Source of the DNA: Candidatus Taylorbacteria bacterium RIFCSPLOWO2_12_FULL_43_20
GTDB taxonomy: Bacteria > Patescibacteriota > Minisyncoccia > Phycocordibacterales > HO2-43-120
Assembly: GCA_001821295.1 (NCBI GenBank)
Contig: MHSK01000002.1
Location: 1 to 41,434 of the forward strand
DNA length: 41,434 nt
Direction of reading: 5' to 3'
In this document: piece by piece, positions 8,319 through 16,175 of the stretch
Layout of the letters: each line of letters opens with the position of its first letter
Numbering within the stretch: position 1 is the first letter of the stretch
Notes under the pieces: model-generated
Told to the model about the DNA's origin: nothing
Seen by the model: the letters and a program-made list of their open reading frames with translations, nothing else
The model's database searches: none
Program-made: the position numbers and the translations under genes

Positions 8319-9857
8319 ATGAAAATATTTACAAAAAAAAGCAGACAAAAGATTCTCTTTGTGGCGACAGAAGCTAAGCCGTTCGCTAGAGCCGGCGGAC
8401 TTGGATCAGTGATGTATTCCTTGCCGAGGGCAATGGCAAAACTTGGTTATGACGCGCGTGTCATGATGCCGAGGTATTTGAGCATTGAAGACTCTGAAAA
8501 AATAACGATGGAGTATGAGGGACTGGAAGTTCCCACTGATAATGAGGATGGCGATCCCGTGTTTATTTGCAATGTCAAGAAATACCAAGGCAACGGGGAT
8601 AAGAATGCTCCGGTAACGACTTACTTTCTGGAAAATATGGAATATTATGAACAGCGCGCCAATGTGTACGGCTACGCCGATGATCCCATACGTTGGGCAT
8701 TGTTGTCGCGAGGCGTGCTGGAATTTATCAAGGTATCCAGCTGGGTGCCTGACGTTATAATCTCCGCAGATTGGCAGACAGGTTTTCTGCCGAATTATCT
8801 CAAAACCACATACAAAGACGATCCGAAATTATCAACGATCGCTACTGTATTTTCCATTCATAACCTCGGTTACCAAGGAAGCTTCAACCATAGGTACTTG
8901 TCGGAATCTGACTACGACGACGGACATTCCAGCATACCAAGTTTCAATAATCCTCGGCTGTTGAAATTAAACGGAATAAGGCGAGGCATTATGTATGCTG
9001 ATGCTATTAATACCGTATCCATGACGTACGCGAAGGAAATTATGACTCCTGAGTACGGCGAAGGTATGGATGCCATACTTAGCGAGAGAAGGGGAGTGGT
9101 ACACGGCATACTAAATGGCATTGACTATGAATCTTGGGATCCGTCCAACGATCCATTGATAGAGCATCAGTTTAGCATTGAGGATATCTCATCGCGAAAA
9201 GCGAATAAGGAAGCTCTTCAGAACAGATTCGGACTGAAAGGGGATGCGTCTGCGTTTCTCGTTGGCATCGCTTCTCGTTTTAAACAGCAGAAGGGATTTG
9301 ATCTTCTGCAGGAAGTGCTACCGTCACTTGTCAATGAGCTGAATATTCAAATAGTGGCCGTCGGAGAAGGAGATGAGAAATATATGAAATTTTTTCAAGA
9401 CCTTCATAACCAATACCCGGAAAGAGTGGGCATTGAGCTAAAGTTTGATGAAGTCATTCCTCATTTGATTTTCGCGGGAGCCGATTCCACTTTGATACCT
9501 TCGTTGTTTGAACCGTCGGGATTGACACAGATGGAGGCCATGAGATTTGGCACTGTGCCCATAGTCCGTAAAACAGGCGGCTTGGCTGATACCGTGATTG
9601 ATTATTCTCCTACCAGAAAGGACGGAGATGGTTTTGTTTTTGAAAAATTTGACGCTTCGTCACTGCTAATTTCCATTGTGCGAGCCTATGAGAACTTCCA
9701 AAATATTAAAATTTGGAAAGGTATTCAAAAAAACTCCATGAAAAAAGATTTTTCTTGGGAAAGCTCGGCCATGAAATACCAAAAACTGGTGCATAAGGCC
9801 ATAAAAATTAACGATGATGCCTTGGCCAAAAAGGCGGGTAAGAGTTTAAAACCATAA
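8319..9857 (+). CDS. glgA: Glycogen/starch synthase, GT5
   Basis: A 512-residue GT-B enzyme that extends alpha-1,4-glucan from a nucleotide glucose. The N-terminal donor loop reads RAGGLG (residues 24-29), with arginine where E. coli has the lysine of KTGGL. SIHNLGYQG near 183, GILNGIDYESWDP near 265 and FEPSGLTQMEAM near 393 are GlgA hallmarks. ADP-glucose is the usual bacterial donor, but no glgC is in the window while galU is, so UDP-glucose use is possible (inference). A TATAAT (8306-8311) overlapping the phosphorylase stop ends 7 nt before the ATG, so it may also be made from its own leaderless transcript. Confidence 0.93.
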   Translation: MKIFTKKSRQKILFVATEAKPFARAGGLGSVMYSLPRAMAKLGYDARVMMPRYLSIEDSEKITMEYEGLEVPTDNEDGDPVFICNVKKYQGNGDKNAPVTTYFLENMEYYEQRANVYGYADDPIRWALLSRGVLEFIKVSSWVPDVIISADWQTGFLPNYLKTTYKDDPKLSTIATVFSIHNLGYQGSFNHRYLSESDYDDGHSSIPSFNNPRLLKLNGIRRGIMYADAINTVSMTYAKEIMTPEYGEGMDAILSERRGVVHGILNGIDYESWDPSNDPLIEHQFSIEDISSRKANKEALQNRFGLKGDASAFLVGIASRFKQQKGFDLLQEVLPSLVNELNIQIVAVGEGDEKYMKFFQDLHNQYPERVGIELKFDEVIPHLIFAGADSTLIPSLFEPSGLTQMEAMRFGTVPIVRKTGGLADTVIDYSPTRKDGDGFVFEKFDASSLLISIVRAYENFQNIKIWKGIQKNSMKKDFSWESSAMKYQKLVHKAIKINDDALAKKAGKSLKP

Positions 9858-9860
9858 TGT

Positions 9861-11012
9861 ATGTTGTACTGGGTGAATTTCCTGCATATTTATCAGCCTC
9901 CAAACCAAGATCCTTTCATTCTTCAGAAAGTGTCCGCGGAAAGCTATGAATTGATTCTGGAATTACTGAAGACCTATCCGCGAATGAAACTTACGCTGAA
10001 TGTTTCGGGGGCTCTCATAAGCCAATTAAATAATGAAAAATATCTCCACATCTTACAGGGCATAAAAATGTTCGCGGAAAAGGGCAGGGTGGAGCTGGTT
10101 GGCAGCGCTATGTATCATCCGATACTTTCTCTACTGCCCGAGGAGGAAATAGAAAGACAGATCGCGCTTAACAACGAGATCAGCGGGAAGGTCTTTGGCG
10201 AAGCGTACAAGCCCAAGGGTTTTTTCATACCGGAGATGGCGTACAGCGATAAGGTCGGCCGGGCAATACGCGAAGCTGGCTTCAGCTGGGTGCTCTTGGA
10301 TGAGGCGCATTTTGGAAAGCAAGCGCCGCATCCCGCGATAAAATATAAAATAAAAGAGAACGGACTTATCGCGCTGTTTAGAAACAGGAGATTTTCCAAA
10401 ACTTTTCCACCGGAGTATATCGTTGAAAACATAAACTCAATAAAAGAAAATTATCTTATCACCGCTCATGACGGGGAATTGTACGGTCATTGGCATAAGG
10501 ACTTCAAGGGCTATTATGACAAAGCGTTCAACCATAAAAGCATCAGATCGGTTACTGTAAGCGAATATTTGGAGATGATAGGCGAGGGAGCAGAAGATGT
10601 GACTCCGAAGAAGACAAACTGGGAAGCCACGACGGAAGATATGGTAAAGAGAATTCATTTCGCCTTGTGGAATCATCCGAACAACACCATTCACGAATTG
10701 CTTTGGAAGCTGGCGCGCCTGGCCATGCATGCTGTCGCGTCTCATAAGACCGATCCCAATTATTCTTTCGCGCGCGAACATTTGGACAAAGGTTTGTCCA
10801 GCTGTGCTTGGTGGTGGGCGGCTGGTACTCGGCCGATTATCACCGCTCCCATTACTTGGAACCCGGACGTTATTGAAAAAGGATTAAGGGAGCTTATTAA
10901 GAGCATGAGATCGTTGAAGAATATGGATAAGGTAAAAAAAATACAGGCCGAAAAAATCTACGCGCGGTTGATTGTCGCCATCTGGTCCAATCATTGGAAT
11001 AAATTTGATTAG
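9861..11012 (+). CDS. GH57 family alpha-glucan hydrolase/transferase
   Basis: A 383-residue glycoside hydrolase family 57 protein. The N-terminal motif includes His9 (NFLHIYQPP). The nucleophile is E125 in FFIPEMAYS, and the acid/base is D204 in TAHDGELYGHW. The family contains alpha-amylases, 4-alpha-glucanotransferases and branching enzymes; the length fits the amylase-like group, and there is no separate glgB here. It starts 3 bp after glgA, so it is in the same operon. The TAG stop is made by the TA-G edge of a MITE inserted at 11010, so the C-terminus may be slightly altered. The exact reaction is not decided by sequence. Confidence 0.87.
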   Translation: MLYWVNFLHIYQPPNQDPFILQKVSAESYELILELLKTYPRMKLTLNVSGALISQLNNEKYLHILQGIKMFAEKGRVELVGSAMYHPILSLLPEEEIERQIALNNEISGKVFGEAYKPKGFFIPEMAYSDKVGRAIREAGFSWVLLDEAHFGKQAPHPAIKYKIKENGLIALFRNRRFSKTFPPEYIVENINSIKENYLITAHDGELYGHWHKDFKGYYDKAFNHKSIRSVTVSEYLEMIGEGAEDVTPKKTNWEATTEDMVKRIHFALWNHPNNTIHELLWKLARLAMHAVASHKTDPNYSFAREHLDKGLSSCAWWWAAGTRPIITAPITWNPDVIEKGLRELIKSMRSLKNMDKVKKIQAEKIYARLIVAIWSNHWNKFD

Positions 11013-11175
11013 GACTTACGCATTTTCTGTCATTCCCGTGAAAACGGGAATCCAGCGTGCGTAGTGCGAATAAATGCCTTGGATTCCCGCCTCCCCCCCT
11101 TCGCTCTAAGAAGAGCTACGAGAGGGCGCAGCGCGAGAATGACATTGACCAGAACAAACTTTTTCGTAAGTCCTA
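11010..11175. repeat. MITE-like element, family 1, copy b
   Basis: Ends are TAGGACTTACGCA and TCGTAAGTCCTA, with an inner TCATTCCCGTGAAAACGGG/GAGAATGAC inverted pair. The left edge supplies the GH57 stop codon and the right edge lies 16 bp before the next gene. Confidence 0.85.
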
Positions 11176-11191
11176 TTAATGATAAATCGTC

Positions 11192-11905
11192 ATGATGATA
11201 TCAATAGTCACCGCTACCAAAAACCGCAAGCTTTTACTCGGTGAAAACATGGAGAGTGTCAGACGCAGTGTTCTCGCGCCTCGTCGGGATGTTTCTTTTG
11301 AGCATGTGATATACGATGACGGTTCCACTGACGGCACGGAACTATTGTTCGAGGAAGGTTACGCAAAGAGCTCGTGCAAATACATTAAAGGTGATAAAAG
11401 CCGCGGCGTCTCCTATGCGAAAAATCAAGCTGTCGCTCATAGCTCGGGGGAATATGTCTTTGTACTGGATGATGATGACGTGATATTGCAGAGAACTATT
11501 TATAACTTTGCCGAATGCCTTGAGAGCGGCGCGTCATGGTATTTGGCGGACTTTCTCCGCGCGGATAATGATCTCAAGTACATGATGGGAGAAGATTACT
11601 ATTCTTGGAAGTTTTCAACCACGTCAGAAATGCTTGAGTCAATATACAAAGGGGAGCATTTTCTACAGGGAAACGTCATGTTTAGTAGGAAAATATTTGA
11701 TAAAGTTGGTGGATTTGATGAGAAGATGGGCATGGCGGAAGACTTGGATTTATACGTCAGATTTTTAAGGGAAGGGGAGATGCCGGATGCAGTTTGCTTT
11801 ATTTCGCATATACACAGGATGCATACGTTCAACTTATCAGCTCAAACAAGCAAAGAAGATCATGTCAAAATCGCCCAGGAATTGAGAAAAAAATACAAAA
11901 ATTAG
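11192..11905 (+). CDS. GT2 family glycosyltransferase
   Basis: A 237-residue GT-A glycosyltransferase. MISIVTATKNR opens the nucleotide-binding fold, YDDGSTDGTE lies near 44, VLDDDD (metal-binding DxD) near 92, and GGFDEKMGMAEDLDLYVR near 172 holds the catalytic ED pair. No transmembrane helix is present. Two ATGs lie in tandem; the second (11195) also gives a normal GT2 N-terminus. It lies just after a MITE, so it may be expressed separately from the glycogen operon. The sugar and acceptor are unknown. Confidence 0.85.
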   Translation: MMISIVTATKNRKLLLGENMESVRRSVLAPRRDVSFEHVIYDDGSTDGTELLFEEGYAKSSCKYIKGDKSRGVSYAKNQAVAHSSGEYVFVLDDDDVILQRTIYNFAECLESGASWYLADFLRADNDLKYMMGEDYYSWKFSTTSEMLESIYKGEHFLQGNVMFSRKIFDKVGGFDEKMGMAEDLDLYVRFLREGEMPDAVCFISHIHRMHTFNLSAQTSKEDHVKIAQELRKKYKN

Positions 11906-11990
11906 CCCTCGCAGTCAATCTTTTTCCTCTCCCCCATCTTCCCCTATTTTACTCTGCCGTAGCTCGCCAATTTTCCTCCAGGCGTTATGA

Positions 11991-12019
11991 TTGACAGTAT
12001 TTTGAGTTTCGCTTATATT
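11991..12019 (+). promoter_or_regulatory. Consensus sigma-70-type promoter without a gene
   Basis: TTGACA (11991-11996), a 17-nt spacer and TATATT (12014-12019) form one of the best promoters in the window. No credible protein gene follows; see the candidate ncRNA at 12026. Confidence 0.6.
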
Positions 12020-12025
12020 CATGAT

Positions 12026-12273
12026 GGAGGTAAGATAAACAACAAAATAAGACGAAAACATGATAAACAAGAACACCAATGTATAACGGCGCGTTGCGGC
12101 ATCCGGCTTTTACGTACGTCGGAAGAAAAGAGGGAGCAAAAGGCGAGAAAATACCTAGCGTTGCTACTCCTTTGGCTGTGAGCGCGCGTGTCAGCCGCCG
12201 GTTTTTGTGGTAGTTTTGTTGGACTCATGGCTCGCCATTACCTCTGAAATATTGTGGTTCGGCGGGTTTTTTT
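12026..12273 (+). ncRNA. Candidate non-coding RNA of about 250 nt
   Basis: A transcript from the promoter at 11991-12019 would begin near 12026. A terminator-like hairpin (CTCGCC at 12231 with GGCGGG at 12261) followed by seven T ends at 12273. Open frames in between are tiny or include the promoter itself. It does not match the signatures of RNase P, tmRNA or SRP RNA that I can recognise. The existence of the RNA is an inference from promoter plus terminator. Confidence 0.35.
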
Positions 12274-12337
12274 GGTATAAAAATGCCTAACTCTCTGTAA
12301 TTTAGAAACGATCGTGGCATATTACAATGCGGTTGAA

Positions 12338-12378
12338 ATAAAAAGCCGCCTATAAGAGCTCGACTTCTTACCAGCGGC
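12338..12378 (-). terminator. Rho-independent terminator of the small gene at 12391
   Basis: On the minus strand the arms GCCGC and GCGGC (with an inner AAGA/TCTT pairing) are followed by TTTTTATTT. Confidence 0.65.
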
Positions 12379-12390
12379 GGTACATCATTC

Positions 12391-12600
12391 TCATGATTGT
12401 TCCTGAGGAATTTTTTCTAGAGTGATTCCGGTGAACTCTTCTAATTTCTTGATATCTTCTTCATTCCAATAATTTGGGAGGTACAATATACCGTTCTCTG
12501 GATCATTGACGGTAATTCCTTTCCTGATTTGGGCAACACTCACTTGGATTATTCCGTTAAGATCCAAACTTTTTGGCGCACTTACAATTTTTACTAGCAT
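12391..12600 (-). CDS. Small hypothetical protein (69 aa)
   Basis: A 69-residue soluble protein with no recognised family. It has a beta-rich first half and a charged helical C-terminus (NEEDIKKLEEFTGI). A good Shine-Dalgarno-like AGAAAGGA lies 8 nt before the ATG, and a terminator follows directly downstream, so it looks like a real monocistronic gene. The Shine-Dalgarno start differs from the leaderless starts of neighbouring housekeeping genes. Function unknown. Confidence 0.6.
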   Translation of the reverse strand: MLVKIVSAPKSLDLNGIIQVSVAQIRKGITVNDPENGILYLPNYWNEEDIKKLEEFTGITLEKIPQEQS

Positions 12601-12860
12601 ACTGAGCTTCCTTTCTGCTGAAAAAGTAGCACAGATTAACTGTCATCGCAAGGTCGTTGCATGATGTAAGCTCACTCCCTGAGAGAAGTATTCCCACGCT
12701 CCTTAGAGCCCATCCACTCTGGCTGTTAGATCGTGGATGGGCTCTTATCTTTCCAGCGAAGTCGGGAATACGGCGGCACGCTAGCAGAAGCTGTGGTTAA
12801 GCCATTGTGCGCGCCAACCCCTCCCTTTGGATTGCTTTGAAAGAGTGATAAAATAAGTAC
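12601..12860. repeat. Intergenic region with 13-bp perfect hairpin repeat
   Basis: AGAGCCCATCCAC (12705-12717) and GTGGATGGGCTCT (12733-12745) form a perfect stem. The right arm and its flank recur at the start of the window (about 106-127). No gene is seen. The last bases hold the exonuclease promoter. Confidence 0.55.
12846..12854 (+). promoter_or_regulatory. Extended -10 box of the exonuclease gene
   Basis: TGATAAAAT ends 6 nt before the ATG at 12861. This spacing predicts a leaderless transcript. Confidence 0.55.
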
Positions 12861-13460
12861 ATGATTGTAGTAGATATGGAATCAACGGGAGTGGATCCGA
12901 TCAAGCACTCGCTACTCAGTGTTGGGGCGGTGGAATACGGAAGCCCTGAAAATTTCTTTTATGAAGAATGCGTGGTTTGGGACGGCGCGCATGTTGACGA
13001 TGAAGCATTGGCAATAAATGGTTTTAAAAGAGAAGATATTTTTGAAGGAAAACAAACAGACAAAGAGCTTCTTATTAAGTTTTTGGCTTGGGCTGACACT
13101 TGTAATGAGAAGACCATAGCGGGACAAAATCCGGCGACCGATAGGGATTTTTTGAAATACACGGCTATGCGATATCATGTTGACTGGCCTTTTGCTCAAA
13201 GAGTCGTGGATCTTCATTCCATAGCGTATTACCACATGCTGAAAAGGGGAGTCAGCCCTCCTGTAAAGAATAATCACTCGGCTCTTAATCTTGAAGCAAT
13301 ATTGGATTATGTGGGATTGCCGTCGCTTCCCGAGCCGCATAATGGGCTAACTGACGCAAAGTTTGAGGCGGAAGCTCTGTCTCGGCTGATAAGCGGAAAG
13401 CCATTGATTTCTTCATTCTCTGGATTTGCCATACCTGACTTTTTACTTTCCAATTGCTGA
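12861..13460 (+). CDS. DEDDh-type 3'-5' exonuclease (DnaQ/RNase T superfamily)
   Basis: A 199-residue nuclease. Exo I is VVDMEST (D5, E7), Exo II is the GQNPATDRDFL segment with its Asp near 95, and Exo III has H160 and D165 in PHNGLTDAKFEAEA, giving the full DEDDh set for two-metal catalysis. Such proteins proofread for DNA polymerase III or trim RNA; there is no polymerase-binding extension that I recognise, so the substrate is open. It is preceded by an extended -10 box and is probably transcribed alone. Confidence 0.88.
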   Translation: MIVVDMESTGVDPIKHSLLSVGAVEYGSPENFFYEECVVWDGAHVDDEALAINGFKREDIFEGKQTDKELLIKFLAWADTCNEKTIAGQNPATDRDFLKYTAMRYHVDWPFAQRVVDLHSIAYYHMLKRGVSPPVKNNHSALNLEAILDYVGLPSLPEPHNGLTDAKFEAEALSRLISGKPLISSFSGFAIPDFLLSNC

Positions 13461-13536
13461 GCATTAGAAGCACGATTATATGCCTATAAATAAGGTTATT
13501 TTGCGCTTGACAGGCCGTATAAAATGGGTTTAGCTA

Positions 13537-13603
13537 TTGACAACCGGTCCATATAATGCTAGTATATCAATACTCGGATGCAAGTCTGAGTTTTCTGTTT
13601 TTT
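13537..13603 (+). promoter_or_regulatory. Promoter followed at once by an attenuator-like hairpin
   Basis: TTGACA (13537-13542), a 17-nt spacer and TAGTAT (13560-13565) form a strong promoter. About 7 nt later an ACTCGGA/TCTGAGT stem (13573-13591) is followed by TTTTCTGTTTTTT. A transcript would meet an intrinsic terminator within about 35 nt, before the next gene. Confidence 0.5.
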
Positions 13604-14117
13604 GGGCCGTACGGTCCGAATTTCCGATTATAATCTAAACCAAAGGCTTATCGTAAACATACCAGTTACCGTCATCATGCTTATCGGCGCGTTTTACTCA
13701 AACTCCGCAACGGGAGACATTGGAAATAAAATTGAAGCTTCTGTCCTTTCCGCCATTAGTTCAGAAAAAGAAATCGTTATAACAGCAGTAGAGGCGGAAA
13801 AAATGAAGACTGAAAGCGAAATGACGGTCAAGGAGAGAGTGTCGGTATACTTCGAGGACGATCCTGTTCTCGTTCGTATAGCGGGCTGTGAGTCATCCTA
13901 CAGGCACCTGGATAAGAATGGATACATCGTCCGCGGCAAGGTCAACAGAAGAGATATAGGTGTGATGCAGATAAACGAGTATTATCACTTAAGCGCGTCA
14001 AAAAAGCTCGGCTATGACATATATACATTAGAGGGCAATATGGCGTACGCAAAATATTTATACGAAAAGAAAGGAAGTCAGCCGTGGAATTCGTCCCGAG
14101 CATGCTGGAATTCATAA
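13602..14117 (+). CDS. Secreted lytic transglycosylase-like (SLT fold) protein
   Basis: About 171 residues from a TTG start. An N-terminal hydrophobic stretch (about 16-34) looks like a signal peptide or anchor. The C-terminal half resembles small SLT/lysozyme-like domains: AGCESSYRH with candidate catalytic E97, GVMQINEYYH near 124, and GNMAYAKYLYEKKG near 146 with a final SRACW. It should cut or bind peptidoglycan outside the membrane. The start is uncertain: the TTG sits in the T-run of the upstream hairpin; an ATG at 13677 would shorten the signal segment. No Shine-Dalgarno site is visible. Confidence 0.75.
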   Translation: MGRTVRISDYNLNQRLIVNIPVTVIMLIGAFYSNSATGDIGNKIEASVLSAISSEKEIVITAVEAEKMKTESEMTVKERVSVYFEDDPVLVRIAGCESSYRHLDKNGYIVRGKVNRRDIGVMQINEYYHLSASKKLGYDIYTLEGNMAYAKYLYEKKGSQPWNSSRACWNS

Positions 14118-14151
14118 AAAACAGACCCTTTTTTAAAGGATCTGTTTTTTT
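14116..14151 (+). terminator. Rho-independent terminator after the transglycosylase gene
   Basis: ACAGACCC (14121-14128) pairs with GGATCTGT (14138-14145), with one mismatch, and is followed by a run of T. Confidence 0.75.
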
Positions 14152-14283
14152 GACTACAATAGCGGGGGATAGGAACCGAATTCATTTATCCCGTATTCCT
14201 GGTTATATACTGCACGTCGCACAATATGCCTTTTCCGACATTGATAATGATTTTACGACCGTATCCGGTAGACTCTGGTTTTT

Positions 14284-14736
14284 TTACTGACGAATTTCAG
14301 AGATGTATCCAAGCGCTCCTTTGATTATCACTCCCCATAAGATTCCCACCACCAATTTATCCCATAGAAAGGTCGCGGGCACTTTGACATAACCGTCCCA
14401 AATGGTAAAAATAATATTTAAAATTTGGGCAATGAAATTTTTAACATCGTCTCTGTAAAAAAAATCTCTTACGTCACTGCTGAAATACACGAGTAAAGTG
14501 ACTGCAATGATAACCACCACTGCTGTTTTAACCAATCCCCTTCCGCGATCATTTTTATTTCGGCTAGCGAGGACGTGTGAATGATTCTTATCATTCACAA
14601 CGTTCGATCGAAGACGAAACAAAGGTTCAATACCTCGCGGCTCTGCCGCGAGACTGTGCGAGTCCGCGGCGGATGAGTTCCGATAATACCTCGGAGCTTG
14701 CCCCGAGGAAACTTTATTTTGACTTTGTGTATGCAT
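14284..14736 (-). CDS. Small membrane protein, N-terminal part probably false
   Basis: The frame gives 150 residues. The last 85 look real: a basic stretch (RNKNDRGRG), one clear transmembrane segment (KTAVVVIIAVTLLVYF), and a C-terminal hydrophobic segment (LVVGILWGVIIKGALGYI). The first 50 or so are encoded by palindromic repeat DNA (about 14630-14710) and contain the low-value PRGIEPLF motif, so the true start is probably downstream, for example a GTG at about codon 47. It ends 4 bp from the peptidase start. No family is recognised; a role with the neighbouring cell-wall peptidase is only suggested by position. Confidence 0.5.
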   Translation of the reverse strand: MHTQSQNKVSSGQAPRYYRNSSAADSHSLAAEPRGIEPLFRLRSNVVNDKNHSHVLASRNKNDRGRGLVKTAVVVIIAVTLLVYFSSDVRDFFYRDDVKNFIAQILNIIFTIWDGYVKVPATFLWDKLVVGILWGVIIKGALGYISEIRQ

Positions 14737-14740
14737 AGCT

Positions 14741-16030
14741 TTATAGATATGACATCGGATTTAAATATGCCTTCAAGTCGGCAATTGGCATTATATAAGT
14801 TCCGCCGCAAACAGCGCTCTTCTTCTCTAAAACTCTTACGCCTTGCGTGGCATAAACAGTAAAGTGTAAATGTGGACCGGTGGAGTAGCCGGTGTTGCCT
14901 GAGAAGCCGATAGTCTCGCCCAGCAAAAGCTTCTGGCCTTTCGTCGCCTTTATCAAGGATAGGTGCGCGTATAGGGTGGATAATCCGTTCGGATGCTCCA
15001 CAAGTATCCATTTACCGTATGAAGCTCCAGGGCAGACGAGATCAGTATCGCCGGTTCCTACCACGAATCCTGAAGCCGCAGATTTGACCACGGTACCCGT
15101 CGGAGTTCCGAAATCAACCCCATTATGGCCTTTGCCGTTATAAGCTCCCGCTTTGGCAAAGGCGGTGTCTCCAAAGTACTGAGTGATTTTAATATTATCC
15201 AACGGCCAAGATAGCACACCTTGACCAGCCTTTGCGTAGCTTTGTGGATCAATTGCCAGCTTCAGTTGCGACTCAAACTCCAGGAGCTCTTTTTCAAAAG
15301 CATTTTTTAAAGCGATTTTTTCGTTCAGAATGCGTCTGTAATTGGCCTCCTTGCTTTGAGTGGTTGAAAGAAGCGTATCCTTTTCTTTTTTTGATATTGA
15401 AACAAGCTTCTTTTTATCGCCCAAATCGCCCTTGAGTTCCACAAGTTCATTTTTTTTCTCATCTTGTTCATCGCGTCGTTTTGCCAGCTCTTCTTTTAAT
15501 ACTCTAAGTTCGGCCATTTTCGTCTTAATGTTTTTCTGTAGAGTCTCCATGACCTCCAAATCATTCCAAAAATCGGAGATATTTTCGTTCGTGAGTAAAA
15601 TTTCAATTAATGACGAGTTATCGCTCTCATTGACGCCTCTGATTATATCGGCGAGAGCCGAGAGACTTCTATCAGCCGATTGCTCGGCTTTATTTATCTC
15701 TATGTTTAATTTTTCAATCGTATAATTTGCCGCTCCTATTTTGTTTTCCGCCAATTTAATGTCAGTATTCAGCTTCTGCTCGGTGATATCCAGAGTTTTT
15801 ACGGCCTTTTGGAGTGTTTGTTTCTCCTTTCCAACAACTTCAACTTCGGTTTTGTAGATATTTATCTCATTTTCCAGCTGAATAATAGTCTTATTTTTTT
15901 CGTCAATCTTTTTTTTAATTTCCTCAATATTTTGCCCGTTTACAATACCGCTTTGCTGATAATTAGCGGTCAAAAGTAAAACCAAGCACATTAAAAATAT
16001 GGATTTTTTAAACGTTGTCCATTTTTTCAT
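14741..16030 (-). CDS. EnvC-like murein hydrolase activator/M23 peptidase with coiled coil
   Basis: A 429-residue secreted protein. An N-terminal signal or anchor (about 8-24) is followed by a long coiled coil (about 34-270) and a C-terminal LytM/M23 domain (about 280-429). The zinc ligands look intact: H302 and D306 in GHNGVDFG, and H387/H389 in GPHLHF, so it may be an active endopeptidase rather than only an activator. The architecture is that of EnvC/NlpD-like division proteins, which fits with ftsW and murG nearby. The -10 TATAAT (16039-16044) ends 8 nt before the ATG, a leaderless arrangement. Confidence 0.92.
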   Translation of the reverse strand: MKKWTTFKKSIFLMCLVLLLTANYQQSGIVNGQNIEEIKKKIDEKNKTIIQLENEINIYKTEVEVVGKEKQTLQKAVKTLDITEQKLNTDIKLAENKIGAANYTIEKLNIEINKAEQSADRSLSALADIIRGVNESDNSSLIEILLTNENISDFWNDLEVMETLQKNIKTKMAELRVLKEELAKRRDEQDEKKNELVELKGDLGDKKKLVSISKKEKDTLLSTTQSKEANYRRILNEKIALKNAFEKELLEFESQLKLAIDPQSYAKAGQGVLSWPLDNIKITQYFGDTAFAKAGAYNGKGHNGVDFGTPTGTVVKSAASGFVVGTGDTDLVCPGASYGKWILVEHPNGLSTLYAHLSLIKATKGQKLLLGETIGFSGNTGYSTGPHLHFTVYATQGVRVLEKKSAVCGGTYIMPIADLKAYLNPMSYL

Positions 16031-16038
16031 ACATAGCC

Positions 16039-16047
16039 ATTATAACA
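16039..16047 (-). promoter_or_regulatory. Extended -10 box of the M23 peptidase gene
   Basis: TGTTATAAT on the minus strand ends 8 nt before the ATG, predicting a leaderless or nearly leaderless mRNA. Confidence 0.55.
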
Positions 16048-16175
16048 TAGTGGAGAACGCATTGTGGTGTCATTCGGAAATATACGCAGGAATTACGCAT
16101 TTGATAGAGAGTGGTTTGAAAATGCCATAATGCGTAAGAGTCCATCCGCTTTTTCGCTAAGGAATTAAGTGAGAG

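Noticed and set aside
12026-12273. RNase P RNA, tmRNA or SRP RNA
   Set aside because: The conserved core signatures of these RNAs are not visible, so only a generic candidate is reported.
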